From Clostridia bacterium (GTDB lineage Bacteria; Bacillota; Clostridia; Oscillospirales; CAG-272), in the NCBI GenBank assembly GCA_017464565.1, contig JAFTZH010000046.1, positions 1 to 48,970 of the forward strand: a DNA stretch of 48,970 bases, in the 5' to 3' direction. Within the stretch, counting starts at the first letter, position 1; each line of letters begins with the position of its first letter. The notes beneath the pieces are model-generated. The model was not told where the DNA came from. It ran no database searches and was given only the letters and a program-made list of their open reading frames with translations. A program made the translations under genes and the position numbers. Below are positions 8,609 to 17,079 of the stretch, in pieces.

Positions 8609-10501
8609 ATGAAAAACAAACTTATCAAAATTTTAGTTTTGATTATGGCTTGTCTTATGCTTTTCTCGGCGGTGACCGGTTGTAAGAAAACCGACGAAGA
8701 AGGGGAAAGCACTACGACTGCGGCAACGACGTCGGGAGAAGAACCGACGCCCGAGCCCGCGTCTCGCCTCCTTTCAAGCTTTAGTCTCGTGCGCTCGCTC
8801 AATTCTTCCGACGACGTAAAAAATCTCGTCGTAGAGCTTAACAAGACTATAAAAGAGCTTGTAGGCTCTTCGGGGGGAATAAAAATAGACGAAGCGTCGC
8901 AGGAAGGCAACGAGATAGTAATAGGCAATACTATGAGAGCCGCGTCGGACGTTCTTGATGAGCTTGCGTACGACGAATACGTATACAAGACCTCTATTGA
9001 CGAGAACGGATATGTAAATCTCGTCGTAGGCGGAAACAACGACAACGCCACTATCAAAGCGATAAACGAATTTACAGCATATTTGAAGACGCTCGTCGTT
9101 GAAGGCGGCGATCAAACGGAGGTTCCCGATATGGATACTAAAGCAGACGTTAAAGACCTCGTTATTTCGGACGATGTGGCAAAGAGTATGGTCATCATCT
9201 ACTCCAAAACCGCCGACACGAAAATACAGAAGATAGCCAACATACTTCGCAACGATATGCTCAAGGCGCTCGGAGTAAGACCGACGCTGGTTACGGTGCC
9301 CGAGGGCGGAGATATATCGCAGTATAAAAACGCGATAATACTCGGCGGCGTCGGAACCGAAGCGACAGCTCTTAAGGCAAACCTTAAGACCGTCAACTCC
9401 TATACCGCAAAGGTGGAGAGTACCGACGAGGGAACGAGAGTTTATCTCGTTGGATACACGACTCTCTCGACCATACGCGCGGCGCAGTATTTTTACAGCA
9501 AAGCGGTTATAAACGGAGATTTCAGAATTCCGAAATATCTTGACGCAAACGTAACGACGCTTACGCAGAGAGACCCCGGCATACTGCTTCACGACGGAGT
9601 TTACTACATTTACGCGTCTTATAACGGAGGTTACGGAGTCAGAACGAGTACCGACCTTCTCAATTGGAGCGCTATGAAGCAGGTATGGCAGAAAGCCATT
9701 GACGAGCCTAACCTTGAAGCCGATACGCAGTATTGGGCACCCGAGGGATATTACCATAACGGTAAGTTCTATATTTTCACGACCTGCGGAGTTTCCTCGT
9801 ACGGAAATACGGGAACGAGCCAGAGAGGCTGTATAATCCTCAGATGCGACACTCCCGACGGACGCTTCAAGCTTATCTCGAAGGCGAGCGCCGATGCGAC
9901 GAATGTCGGCTGGATAACGCCTAATACGATGAGCGCTATCGACGGACATCTCTGGGTTGACGAGGCTGGCAAACCGTGGCTCGTATTCGTAAGAGAGTGG
10001 ACGCATACCTCTGACGGTTACGGACGCATGTCCTATGCGCCTCTCTCCGAGGATCTCACTCACCTCACGGGCGAGTGGCGTGATATGTTCAAGTCTAACG
10101 ACCCGAGCTGGACCACCTATAAGGTAACCGACGGTCCTTGGATGTATAAGGCATCGAACGGCGATCTCTTTATGATTTGGTCGAATATGGCGACGAGCAG
10201 CCGCGGATACGCGGTGGGACTCGCTAAATCCTCGAACGGCAAGATAGACGGAACTTGGACGCAGCTCGATCCTCTCTACATTATGGACGGCGATAATATC
10301 TATAACCAGACCAACGGCGGACACGGCTGTATCTTTACCGGTCTTGACGGAAGACTTTATCTCGCTATACACTCGATAAATGACCCTGACGCATGGACCG
10401 CGAGCGACGCCGAATATCCCGACGCAAACAACATAACGGCTATCACGGTTATTCCGATTGTAGAGGCGGACGGAACGCTCAAGCTTGATTTGGTGAAATA
10501 A
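8609..10501 (+). CDS. GH43-family glycosidase lipoprotein with two extra N-terminal domains
   Basis: 630 residues. Signal sequence with lipobox Cys25 (AVTGC), then a Thr/Pro/Glu-rich linker. Residues about 57-162 form an alpha/beta domain with the EIVIGNT motif, resembling the N-terminal domains of alpha-glucuronidases and other glycosidases. Residues about 190-300 look like a diverged second copy. The GH43 five-bladed propeller spans about 318-630: base D322 in RDPG, modulator D445 in AIDGH, and GGHG with H572. The general-acid position reads TDGP (D508) instead of the usual EGP glutamate. Expected activity is an arabinofuranosidase, xylosidase or galactosidase at the cell surface. The next gene starts 3 nt after the stop, so the two are coupled; the C-terminal part is closely related to that gene product. 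Confidence 0.85.
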   Translation: MKNKLIKILVLIMACLMLFSAVTGCKKTDEEGESTTTAATTSGEEPTPEPASRLLSSFSLVRSLNSSDDVKNLVVELNKTIKELVGSSGGIKIDEASQEGNEIVIGNTMRAASDVLDELAYDEYVYKTSIDENGYVNLVVGGNNDNATIKAINEFTAYLKTLVVEGGDQTEVPDMDTKADVKDLVISDDVAKSMVIIYSKTADTKIQKIANILRNDMLKALGVRPTLVTVPEGGDISQYKNAIILGGVGTEATALKANLKTVNSYTAKVESTDEGTRVYLVGYTTLSTIRAAQYFYSKAVINGDFRIPKYLDANVTTLTQRDPGILLHDGVYYIYASYNGGYGVRTSTDLLNWSAMKQVWQKAIDEPNLEADTQYWAPEGYYHNGKFYIFTTCGVSSYGNTGTSQRGCIILRCDTPDGRFKLISKASADATNVGWITPNTMSAIDGHLWVDEAGKPWLVFVREWTHTSDGYGRMSYAPLSEDLTHLTGEWRDMFKSNDPSWTTYKVTDGPWMYKASNGDLFMIWSNMATSSRGYAVGLAKSSNGKIDGTWTQLDPLYIMDGDNIYNQTNGGHGCIFTGLDGRLYLAIHSINDPDAWTASDAEYPDANNITAITVIPIVEADGTLKLDLVK

Positions 10502-10504
10502 AAA

Positions 10505-13495
10505 ATGAAAAATACTATTATGAAGAGATTTTTAAGTATTTTTCTCGCGGTGCTTATGCTTGCATCAATCGCCGCAATACCCGCGGGCGCGGTTGAGGAT
10601 TCCTATACGGGCTATTCGGCGGCAAGAGTCGAGAAGATAGACACATCGAAGATGACCGATATCAATGACTACGAGACTTACCCCTCAAAGACCGAATATA
10701 AGATAGCTGACGCAAAAGGTCTTAAAAAGGTTGCTGAACTCGTAAACGAAGGTACGACTAAGTTCGCGGGAGTAACTCTTTACCTCGCGAACAACATCGA
10801 CCTCGGTTACGCGGGAAGCACGGCGGCTAACTCTGACAGATGGACGCCTATCGGAATAAGCGAAACCGATAAGTATTTTTCGGGTACGTTTGACGGACAG
10901 GGACATACCATTAACAGACTTTTTGTAAGAATGAGCGTGGGTAACACCTCTGACAGTGTCACCGGTTGGGGCAAAGAAAGCTGTCAGTCTATATACGGCA
11001 ATATTAACTATACACCTTGCGGTTTTATCGGTGCAGGTCGTGCGTGTACCGTCAGAAACCTTATAATAGGTCCCGACTCCAATCTCGGAGTTTCCGGAAA
11101 CTATTTTGGTAATAATACGAGAGCGGGAGCTATCATAGGAACGGCTAACGCTAACACCAACGGAGACGTAACTACCGTTGATAACTGTTATAACGCTGCT
11201 TCTGTTTGGTGCTCTCAAAAATCCGGTGGTATAGTAGGTTATTGGTACGCGGGCAGCGGAAAGTCTGACAGTAAGCTCGTAATAAGCAACTGTACCAACG
11301 CCGGCTCGGTTTCGGGCAGTGAAGCGGGCGGTATGATAGGCGAATCGGCTTCAATTCTTGAAATTACCAACTGCCGTAATTTAGGCGCGGTTTATACTGC
11401 CAACGCGGGCGGTATGGCGGGTCGAGTCCGTGGGGCTGACGTTACGGTTACGGGCTGTATCAACAACGGCGCGGTAGGAACGGCTTCTTCGAGTAACGTC
11501 GGAGCTATGATATCAAAGGTAGATACTCCCGCCGCAAATACGGCTTCTGTTACTAACTGTACGAACTACGGAAGCTTGACTGTAAAATCGGGAGGAAATT
11601 GTAACGGTATTTACGGTGTAAATGCTAACTCCGCTCTCTCCGAAAGCGGAAACCAAAACCTTGCGGGGCAGGTCGATTCAACTCTTGACGCAACCGATAT
11701 CATTCGCCCCACGGTAAACACTACCACCGTTTCAAGCACCCTTATGTTCCACGGAACGCAGGAGAGCGCGGTAACGAGCGGTAAATACAGCGTTCGTTTC
11801 GTCGGCTCTATCGACAGTACAAATTACGAAAAAGTAGGTATGAACGTAACTGCGGTATGGGACGGCGGAAACAGCGCGCACGTTTATTCCAAGGACGCGT
11901 CTGTGGTCTTCTCAACGCTCGTTGAGGGAACTGACGCGGGACTTAAGAGAGTGGACGCGGCACAGCTTCGAGGACGGGCGGGATATCTTTACGCCTTTAC
12001 GATAAACGATATTCCCGCGTCGGCGGGGAAGATTACCTTTACGGTAACGCCTTACACGGTTTCGGCTGACGACGGAGCAATCACAAACGGAACTTCTTAC
12101 GACGTCGTTTATAACGCGGGAAGCTTTGTTTCGATAGAAGAAAGCGCGGGAGCGTTCGTGCTTCCCGACGCGGTGGCAAAGAAAATGACGATACTCGTCT
12201 CCTCCGCGGCTGACCAAAAGATAACGAAGATAGCCGAATTGCTTCAAGCGGATATGCTCAAAGCGCTTGGTACCAAGCCCGCGATAGTTACCGTGGCTTC
12301 GGGAGCGAGCACGGCGGGTTACGCGAACGCTATCGTTATCGGAGACGCCGGAAGCGAGGCGGCGGCTCTCAAATCGGAGCTTACGGCGCTTGCGTCCTAT
12401 ACGACGAAGGTCGAGCTTGGCAACGAGGGAGTAAAGGTATATCTTGTCGGAGCTACCGACCTATCCACGATACGCGCGGTTCAGTATTTTTATCGCAGCG
12501 CGGTTGTAAACGGAGATTTCAAGATACCGAAGTATCTTGACGAGACGGTAACGAGCCTTTACGAGAGAGACCCGGGACTGCTTTACCACGACGGAGTATA
12601 TTATTACTACGTAAATTACGGCGGCGGTTACGGAGTCAGAACGAGCACCGACCTTATCAATTGGAGCAGTGTAAAGCAGGTGTGGAAAAAGACCACCGAC
12701 AACCCCGAGCTTGACGCCGATTCACAGTATTGGGCGCCCGAGGGACATTACTATAACGGCAAGTTCTACATATTCGCAACCTACGGAGTTTCCTCTTACG
12801 AGGACACGGGAACGAGTCAGCGAGGCTGTGTGGTGCTTGTGAGCGATACGCCCGACGGAAAGTTCACTATGATATCGAAGGCAAGCGCGAACGCGGCGGA
12901 GGTAGGCTGGATAACGCCGAATACGATGAGCGCTATCGACGGACATCTCTGGGTTGACGAGAACGGACAGCCGTATCTCGTGTTCGTAAGGGAATGGACG
13001 CATACCGAGGACGGTGTAGGACGCGTCTCGTACGCGCCTTTGTCCGACGACCTCTCGTATCTCACGGGAGATTGGAAGGATATGATAAAGGCAAGCGATC
13101 CCTCGTGGACCGATTATAAGATAACCGACGGGCCTTATATGTATAAGGCAACGGGCGGAGACCTGTTTATGATATGGTCTAATAAGGACGACAGCGGAAA
13201 CTACACCGTGGGACTCGCCAAGTCGTCAAACGGCAAGATAAGCGGAACGTGGACGCACCTTGACCCGCTGTTCATATACGACGGGGAGAACGTATACACG
13301 CAGACCGACGGAGGACACGGATGTATATTCGCCGGAACCGACGGAAGAATTTATCTTGCTATCCATACCGTAAACGACCAAGCAAAGTGGGTGCAGTCTG
13401 ACGACGAATGGCCTGACGGCACGGGAATGACCGCACTCACCCTAATTCCGATTGTCGAATCGGGCGGAACACTCAAGCTCGATTTGGTACAATAA
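10505..13495 (+). CDS. Secreted GLUG-repeat and GH43 chimeric protein
   Basis: 996 residues. A signal peptide (cleavage likely near AGA, residue 29) has no lipobox. Residues about 35-400 carry GLUG-type repeats (FDGQGHTINRL, AGAIIGTA, SGGIVGYW, AGGMIGE, AGGMAGR, with NC.N.G.V between), expected to form a beta-solenoid. Residues about 412-545 are a beta-sandwich-like domain starting MFHGTQE. Residues about 558-668 match the alpha/beta domain before GH43 in the preceding lipoprotein, and 680-996 are GH43: D689 in ERDPG, D812 in AIDGH, D875 in TDGP, H938 in GGHG. The first 545 residues resemble the next gene product and the rest the previous one, so it looks like a fusion. No cell-wall sorting signal is visible. 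Confidence 0.82.
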   Translation: MKNTIMKRFLSIFLAVLMLASIAAIPAGAVEDSYTGYSAARVEKIDTSKMTDINDYETYPSKTEYKIADAKGLKKVAELVNEGTTKFAGVTLYLANNIDLGYAGSTAANSDRWTPIGISETDKYFSGTFDGQGHTINRLFVRMSVGNTSDSVTGWGKESCQSIYGNINYTPCGFIGAGRACTVRNLIIGPDSNLGVSGNYFGNNTRAGAIIGTANANTNGDVTTVDNCYNAASVWCSQKSGGIVGYWYAGSGKSDSKLVISNCTNAGSVSGSEAGGMIGESASILEITNCRNLGAVYTANAGGMAGRVRGADVTVTGCINNGAVGTASSSNVGAMISKVDTPAANTASVTNCTNYGSLTVKSGGNCNGIYGVNANSALSESGNQNLAGQVDSTLDATDIIRPTVNTTTVSSTLMFHGTQESAVTSGKYSVRFVGSIDSTNYEKVGMNVTAVWDGGNSAHVYSKDASVVFSTLVEGTDAGLKRVDAAQLRGRAGYLYAFTINDIPASAGKITFTVTPYTVSADDGAITNGTSYDVVYNAGSFVSIEESAGAFVLPDAVAKKMTILVSSAADQKITKIAELLQADMLKALGTKPAIVTVASGASTAGYANAIVIGDAGSEAAALKSELTALASYTTKVELGNEGVKVYLVGATDLSTIRAVQYFYRSAVVNGDFKIPKYLDETVTSLYERDPGLLYHDGVYYYYVNYGGGYGVRTSTDLINWSSVKQVWKKTTDNPELDADSQYWAPEGHYYNGKFYIFATYGVSSYEDTGTSQRGCVVLVSDTPDGKFTMISKASANAAEVGWITPNTMSAIDGHLWVDENGQPYLVFVREWTHTEDGVGRVSYAPLSDDLSYLTGDWKDMIKASDPSWTDYKITDGPYMYKATGGDLFMIWSNKDDSGNYTVGLAKSSNGKISGTWTHLDPLFIYDGENVYTQTDGGHGCIFAGTDGRIYLAIHTVNDQAKWVQSDDEWPDGTGMTALTLIPIVESGGTLKLDLVQ

Positions 13496-13525
13496 ATAAA
13501 AAACAATTAAGAAAGGAAAAAGACA

Positions 13526-15142
13526 ATGAAGAAAATTTTAAGCATTTTTTTGGTAGTCTTTATGCTCGCGTCAATCGTCGCTATACCTGCGAACGCTGCG
13601 GCTGATTCCTACGTAGGATATTCGGCGGCAAGAGTCGTTAAGGTAGACACGTCGGAGATGACCGATATCAATGACTACGAGACTTTCCCCTCAAAGACCG
13701 AATATAAGATAGCTGACGCAGAAGGTCTTAACAAGGTTGCTAAACTCGTAAACAACGGTACGACGACGTTCGCGGGAGTAACTCTTTACCTTGCGGACAA
13801 CATAGACCTCAACGGTTCAAGCACTAACGTATGGACTCCTATCGGTGTGCAGGAAGACACCGCGTATTTCTCGGGTACCCTTGACGGACAGGGCTACACT
13901 ATAAGCAGAATGTGGGCATACGTTGACTCGACCATATTTGCAAGCTGGGCTACTACTTACACCAACACGAGTGGATATGACTATTCGGGCGCGGGCTTGA
14001 TAGGTACGGGATATAACTGTACCGTTAGAAACGTCGTTATCGCGCACGACAGCAAAATTTATTCTAATCAATCTGCCGAGAGATGCGGCGCTATAATGAG
14101 TAACGTCGTAGCGGGTGCATTGGTGGAGAACTGCTACAACCAGGCGTACGTATACGGTAGCGACGGAAAAGCAGGCGGTATCGTCGGATATTGGTATGTT
14201 TGCGGAAAAACAACCACCTTTGACAATACTCTTACGATAAACAACTGCACCAACGCAGGCTACGTATATGGACACGTGTCGGGCGGTATATTGGGTGAAG
14301 CTGCTTCAGCAGTTGCGATTAATAATTGCCGTAACGTAGGACAGATTAACGGATATCTCAATAACGGTAACGGAGCAGGCGGTATCTTGGGAAGAGTACG
14401 CAATAACGCAGGTATCGTTGACGGCTGTATAAACAACGGAACGATTACGGGAAGAGGAAATGGTGGCAATTATACGATGAAATCTGCGGGTATTGTATGT
14501 ACCGCAGGTATAGATTTTACTATCCAAAATTGTCTTAACTACGGTGAATGCCTCGTTAAAGATGGAGTAACCCCCGCTATTGAAGGAATACTTGCATACA
14601 ACGATGCTAACAAAACTATTACTGCAAGCGGCAACGAAAATAAAGCAGGTCAAAGCGACCCCACCATTGACGTAACCGACATTTATATTGCAGGTCTTCT
14701 TGATAATATGCTCACCACCAACACCACGGCAATATTCCACGGAACGCAGGAGACTGCAACAAGTGTTAACGCTGACGGTGATGAAGTATACAGCATTCGT
14801 TTCGTAGGCTCTATCGACAGCCTCAACTACGCTTACGTAGGCTTCAGAATTGAAGCTTCTTGGGGAACGGACGGCGCTCATACCTATGACCAGACGGCTT
14901 CGGCGGTATACTCGACTCTCGTTGCGGGAACCGACGAGGGAATCAAGACGCTTTCCTCTTATCAGGTTCGCGGAGCGGTTGGATATATTTACGCGTTCAC
15001 GCTTAACGATATTCCTACTTCCGTAGGAGAGGTAACCTTTAAGGTAACGCCTTACAGCCAGTCGGCTTCGGGTATTTCCGAAGGAACGGCTTACGAGGTG
15101 GTTTACAACGCAGGAAACTTCGTTTCCATAACTGCCGCTTAA
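13526..15142 (+). CDS. Secreted GLUG-repeat protein
   Basis: 538 residues. Signal peptide with likely cleavage after ANA (about residue 25), then DSYVGYSAARVVKVDTSEMTDINDYE, nearly the same as the start of the preceding chimeric protein. GLUG-type repeats fill about 35-390 (LDGQGYTISRM, GAGLIGTG, AGGIVGYW, SGGILGE, AGGILGR). The last part, about 405-538, repeats the FHGTQE...SIRFVGSIDS beta-sandwich of its neighbour and ends there, so it is the chimera without the GH43 half. It probably acts as a secreted glycan-binding or adhesive scaffold (inference; GLUG repeats are known from surface proteins). A GAAAGGAAA ribosome site precedes the ATG. A small peptide gene follows 21 nt later. Confidence 0.78.
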   Translation: MKKILSIFLVVFMLASIVAIPANAAADSYVGYSAARVVKVDTSEMTDINDYETFPSKTEYKIADAEGLNKVAKLVNNGTTTFAGVTLYLADNIDLNGSSTNVWTPIGVQEDTAYFSGTLDGQGYTISRMWAYVDSTIFASWATTYTNTSGYDYSGAGLIGTGYNCTVRNVVIAHDSKIYSNQSAERCGAIMSNVVAGALVENCYNQAYVYGSDGKAGGIVGYWYVCGKTTTFDNTLTINNCTNAGYVYGHVSGGILGEAASAVAINNCRNVGQINGYLNNGNGAGGILGRVRNNAGIVDGCINNGTITGRGNGGNYTMKSAGIVCTAGIDFTIQNCLNYGECLVKDGVTPAIEGILAYNDANKTITASGNENKAGQSDPTIDVTDIYIAGLLDNMLTTNTTAIFHGTQETATSVNADGDEVYSIRFVGSIDSLNYAYVGFRIEASWGTDGAHTYDQTASAVYSTLVAGTDEGIKTLSSYQVRGAVGYIYAFTLNDIPTSVGEVTFKVTPYSQSASGISEGTAYEVVYNAGNFVSITAA

Positions 15143-15163
15143 TTTCGGAAAGGAGAAAAAACT

Positions 15164-15307
15164 ATGAAAAAGAATTATACTAATCCCGAATTCAAGCTTA
15201 TCGCGATAGACACGCGCGATATAATGAATGCCTCCGATCCGTTGCCCACGTCTCTCGTTTACGCCGCAGAAGGCGGACTTGAGGACTCGGATTCTTGGGT
15301 AGGCTGA
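15164..15307 (+). CDS. 47-residue peptide between GLUG genes
   Basis: A complete small frame starting MKKNYTNPEFKLIAIDTRDI and ending in an acidic DSDSWVG tail. It has a very good ribosome site (GGAAAGGAG) 7 nt before the ATG and lies 21 nt after the stop of a GLUG protein, so it should be translated from the same message. It has no signal peptide, no membrane segment and no cysteine; the N-terminal third is basic-neutral and the C-terminal third acidic with a di-glycine (EGG). The Y..PEF......D pattern near the start recalls short leader-like peptides in gut Clostridia, but that is from memory and no function is claimed. No RiPP maturase is visible nearby. Confidence 0.6.
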   Translation: MKKNYTNPEFKLIAIDTRDIMNASDPLPTSLVYAAEGGLEDSDSWVG

Positions 15308-15331
15308 CAGCACCTATTAAATAATATTTCT

Positions 15332-15359
15332 CACGGGGAAAGAATCTGCTTTCCCCGTG
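15332..15359. other. Strong hairpin between peptide gene and third GLUG gene
   Basis: An 11-bp perfect stem (15332-15342 with 15349-15359) with a 6-nt loop lies 24 nt after the small peptide gene. On the plus strand it is followed by an A-rich, not T-rich, stretch, so it is not a standard intrinsic terminator. It may protect or process the message. A second small stem (15378-15383 with 15388-15393, loop TCGG) follows in the 168-nt gap. Confidence 0.55.
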
Positions 15360-15475
15360 GGAAGAAAAAAGAAAAACGCCTTGTCGGCAAGGCAAAATTA
15401 ACGCTTCTCATTTGAGTGTGGGGAAACGTTAAAAAACAAACGATAATCATCACCCCTTTTAAAAAGGAGAAAATT

Positions 15476-16981
15476 ATGAAAAAATTATCATTGATACTTG
15501 CGGCAGTTCTTCTGCTCGCTATGTGCATACTTCCTTCATTTGCTACCGATAATCAGACGGGCGCTACCGATAATCAGACGGGCGGCACTTTATCGTCCTC
15601 CGAAGAGAGTTCAACCTCTTCCGACACTGCGGCAGCAAACTCAAGCGTAGGCTACTCCTCTTCAAGAGTAACTATTCCAAGCACGGTGGCTGAGGCTCAC
15701 AACATAATGAACTATCTCTACTACTATGACTCGAACTACTTCTTCGTAAACGACGCTGACGGTCTTATGGAGCTTTCCAGAATAGTTGCGGAGGAGTTTG
15801 AGACCTTTGAGGGCAAGACCATTTATATTACCAAGGATATCGATATGACGGGTAAGACCTGGACGCCTATCGGAACCAACTTCGGCAACAACGTATTCCA
15901 GGGAACGCTTGACGGTCTCGGACACGTTATCGACAACCTCGTTTACACGTCCGACGCTAACGACAATATGGACGGAACCACCAGAGGTATGGGTCTTATC
16001 GGTTACGCAAAGAGCTGTACCGTAAAGAACCTCGTCATCGGTGCTAACTCCTCCTTCACCTATACTGGTACTCACGGCGACGCTCGTCTCGGCGCTTTCA
16101 TAGGTACCTCGCTTAACTGGTACGACAGCAGAGTCCTCACCATAGACAACTGTATGAACCTCGCTAACGTCAGCGGAACTAACTTCGCGGGCGGATTCGT
16201 AGGTCAGTGGTACGACCAGATAGCGGGCGCTACCATAGTCGTCAGCAACTGCACCAACGCGGGCAACATTTCCTCTGCGGGCAGAACGGGCGGATTTATA
16301 GGCGACTGCGCGGGCGACGTTGACTTTGACAACTGCCGTAACACGGGTGCCGTAACTATGACCGCCGAGACCGCAAAGAAGGATTCTACCTGGCAGGCTG
16401 CGGGCGGTATACTCGGACGTGCGCGCGGAACCAAGGGCGATATGACTATTGACGATTGTATCAACAACGGCGCTATTACCGGCGGCGGTATCGCGGGCGG
16501 TATCATAGGACAGTACGGAGTTGCAAACGTAGCAGTTACGGGCTGTAAGAACTACGGTCTCGTTACTTGCGCCAACACCAACGCGGGCGAATTCTCGCTC
16601 GGACAGATAACGGGCGTTAACACCGTCAGCGGCGGAGCATCCGACATTGAGAACTGCGAGTCTCTTGCGGGTCAGACCGACGCGACTCTCGCGGGCGCGG
16701 AGCTTACCAAGACTATCGACCTTACGGTTGACCAGTCTCCCGACGAGCCCGTTATAACCACTGCCGCAAGTACGACTGCCGCTACTACTACTGCCACCAC
16801 CAAGGCAACCACTACGGCAAAGACCACCGTTGCGGATGAGACCACTTCCGCAGGCGGCGATGAAGCCGAGACCACCGCAGAAGAGGCAAAGAAGGGCTGT
16901 AAGGGCTCTGTCGCTATGGGCGCACTTGTCGTTTCCGCAGTTATAGGCACAGCCGCTGTAGTTACAAAGAAGAGAAGATAA
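15476..16981 (+). CDS. GLUG-repeat surface protein with C-terminal membrane anchor
   Basis: 501 residues, starting at the ATG with a close AAAAAGGAGA ribosome site; an earlier in-frame start at 15416 lacks one. The signal peptide (cleavage near SFA) is followed by a duplicated heptapeptide ATDNQTG (perfect 21-bp DNA repeat, 15542-15583) and a Ser-rich linker. GLUG-type repeats run about 50-410 (LDGLGHVIDNL, FAGGFVGQW, TGGFIGD, AGGILGR, AGGIIGQ). A long Thr/Ala-rich spacer is followed by KKGCKGSVAMGALVV, a hydrophobic helix and KKRR. This tail is a membrane anchor without LPXTG; the cysteine before the helix may matter for sorting or lipidation (inference). Unlike its two neighbours it should remain attached to the cell. 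Confidence 0.78.
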   Translation: MKKLSLILAAVLLLAMCILPSFATDNQTGATDNQTGGTLSSSEESSTSSDTAAANSSVGYSSSRVTIPSTVAEAHNIMNYLYYYDSNYFFVNDADGLMELSRIVAEEFETFEGKTIYITKDIDMTGKTWTPIGTNFGNNVFQGTLDGLGHVIDNLVYTSDANDNMDGTTRGMGLIGYAKSCTVKNLVIGANSSFTYTGTHGDARLGAFIGTSLNWYDSRVLTIDNCMNLANVSGTNFAGGFVGQWYDQIAGATIVVSNCTNAGNISSAGRTGGFIGDCAGDVDFDNCRNTGAVTMTAETAKKDSTWQAAGGILGRARGTKGDMTIDDCINNGAITGGGIAGGIIGQYGVANVAVTGCKNYGLVTCANTNAGEFSLGQITGVNTVSGGASDIENCESLAGQTDATLAGAELTKTIDLTVDQSPDEPVITTAASTTAATTTATTKATTTAKTTVADETTSAGGDEAETTAEEAKKGCKGSVAMGALVVSAVIGTAAVVTKKRR

Positions 16982-17015
16982 TCTTTAATAAAAGAAGATA
17001 AACTCTGATTAAGCT

Positions 17016-17066
17016 TTCGGCAAAGCTACCGCAGTTATTGCTGTGGCGGCTTTGCCGAATTTTTTG
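17016..17066 (+). terminator. Intrinsic terminator after the anchored GLUG gene
   Basis: Outer stem 17016-17026 with 17049-17059 (11 bp, perfect) and inner stem 17029-17034 with 17041-17046 (one wobble), followed by a run of Ts. It separates the GLUG genes from the SGNH lipoprotein gene, whose ribosome site lies just downstream. Confidence 0.85.
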
Positions 17067-17079
17067 AAAGGGCAAAATT

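Noticed and set aside
8774..10372. Long open frame on the minus strand opposite the GH43 lipoprotein gene
   Set aside because: It lies entirely within a gene with clear domains, has Arg/Val/Ser-rich shadow composition and no ribosome site. Such frames come from the codon bias of the real gene.
14306..15313. 335-codon minus-strand frame over a GLUG gene
   Set aside because: Antisense to a well-supported secreted protein and the small peptide gene; no recognisable domain.
15332..15359. Hairpin as an intrinsic terminator
   Set aside because: It is followed by an A-rich stretch on the plus strand and lacks a T-run; no leftward gene needs it.
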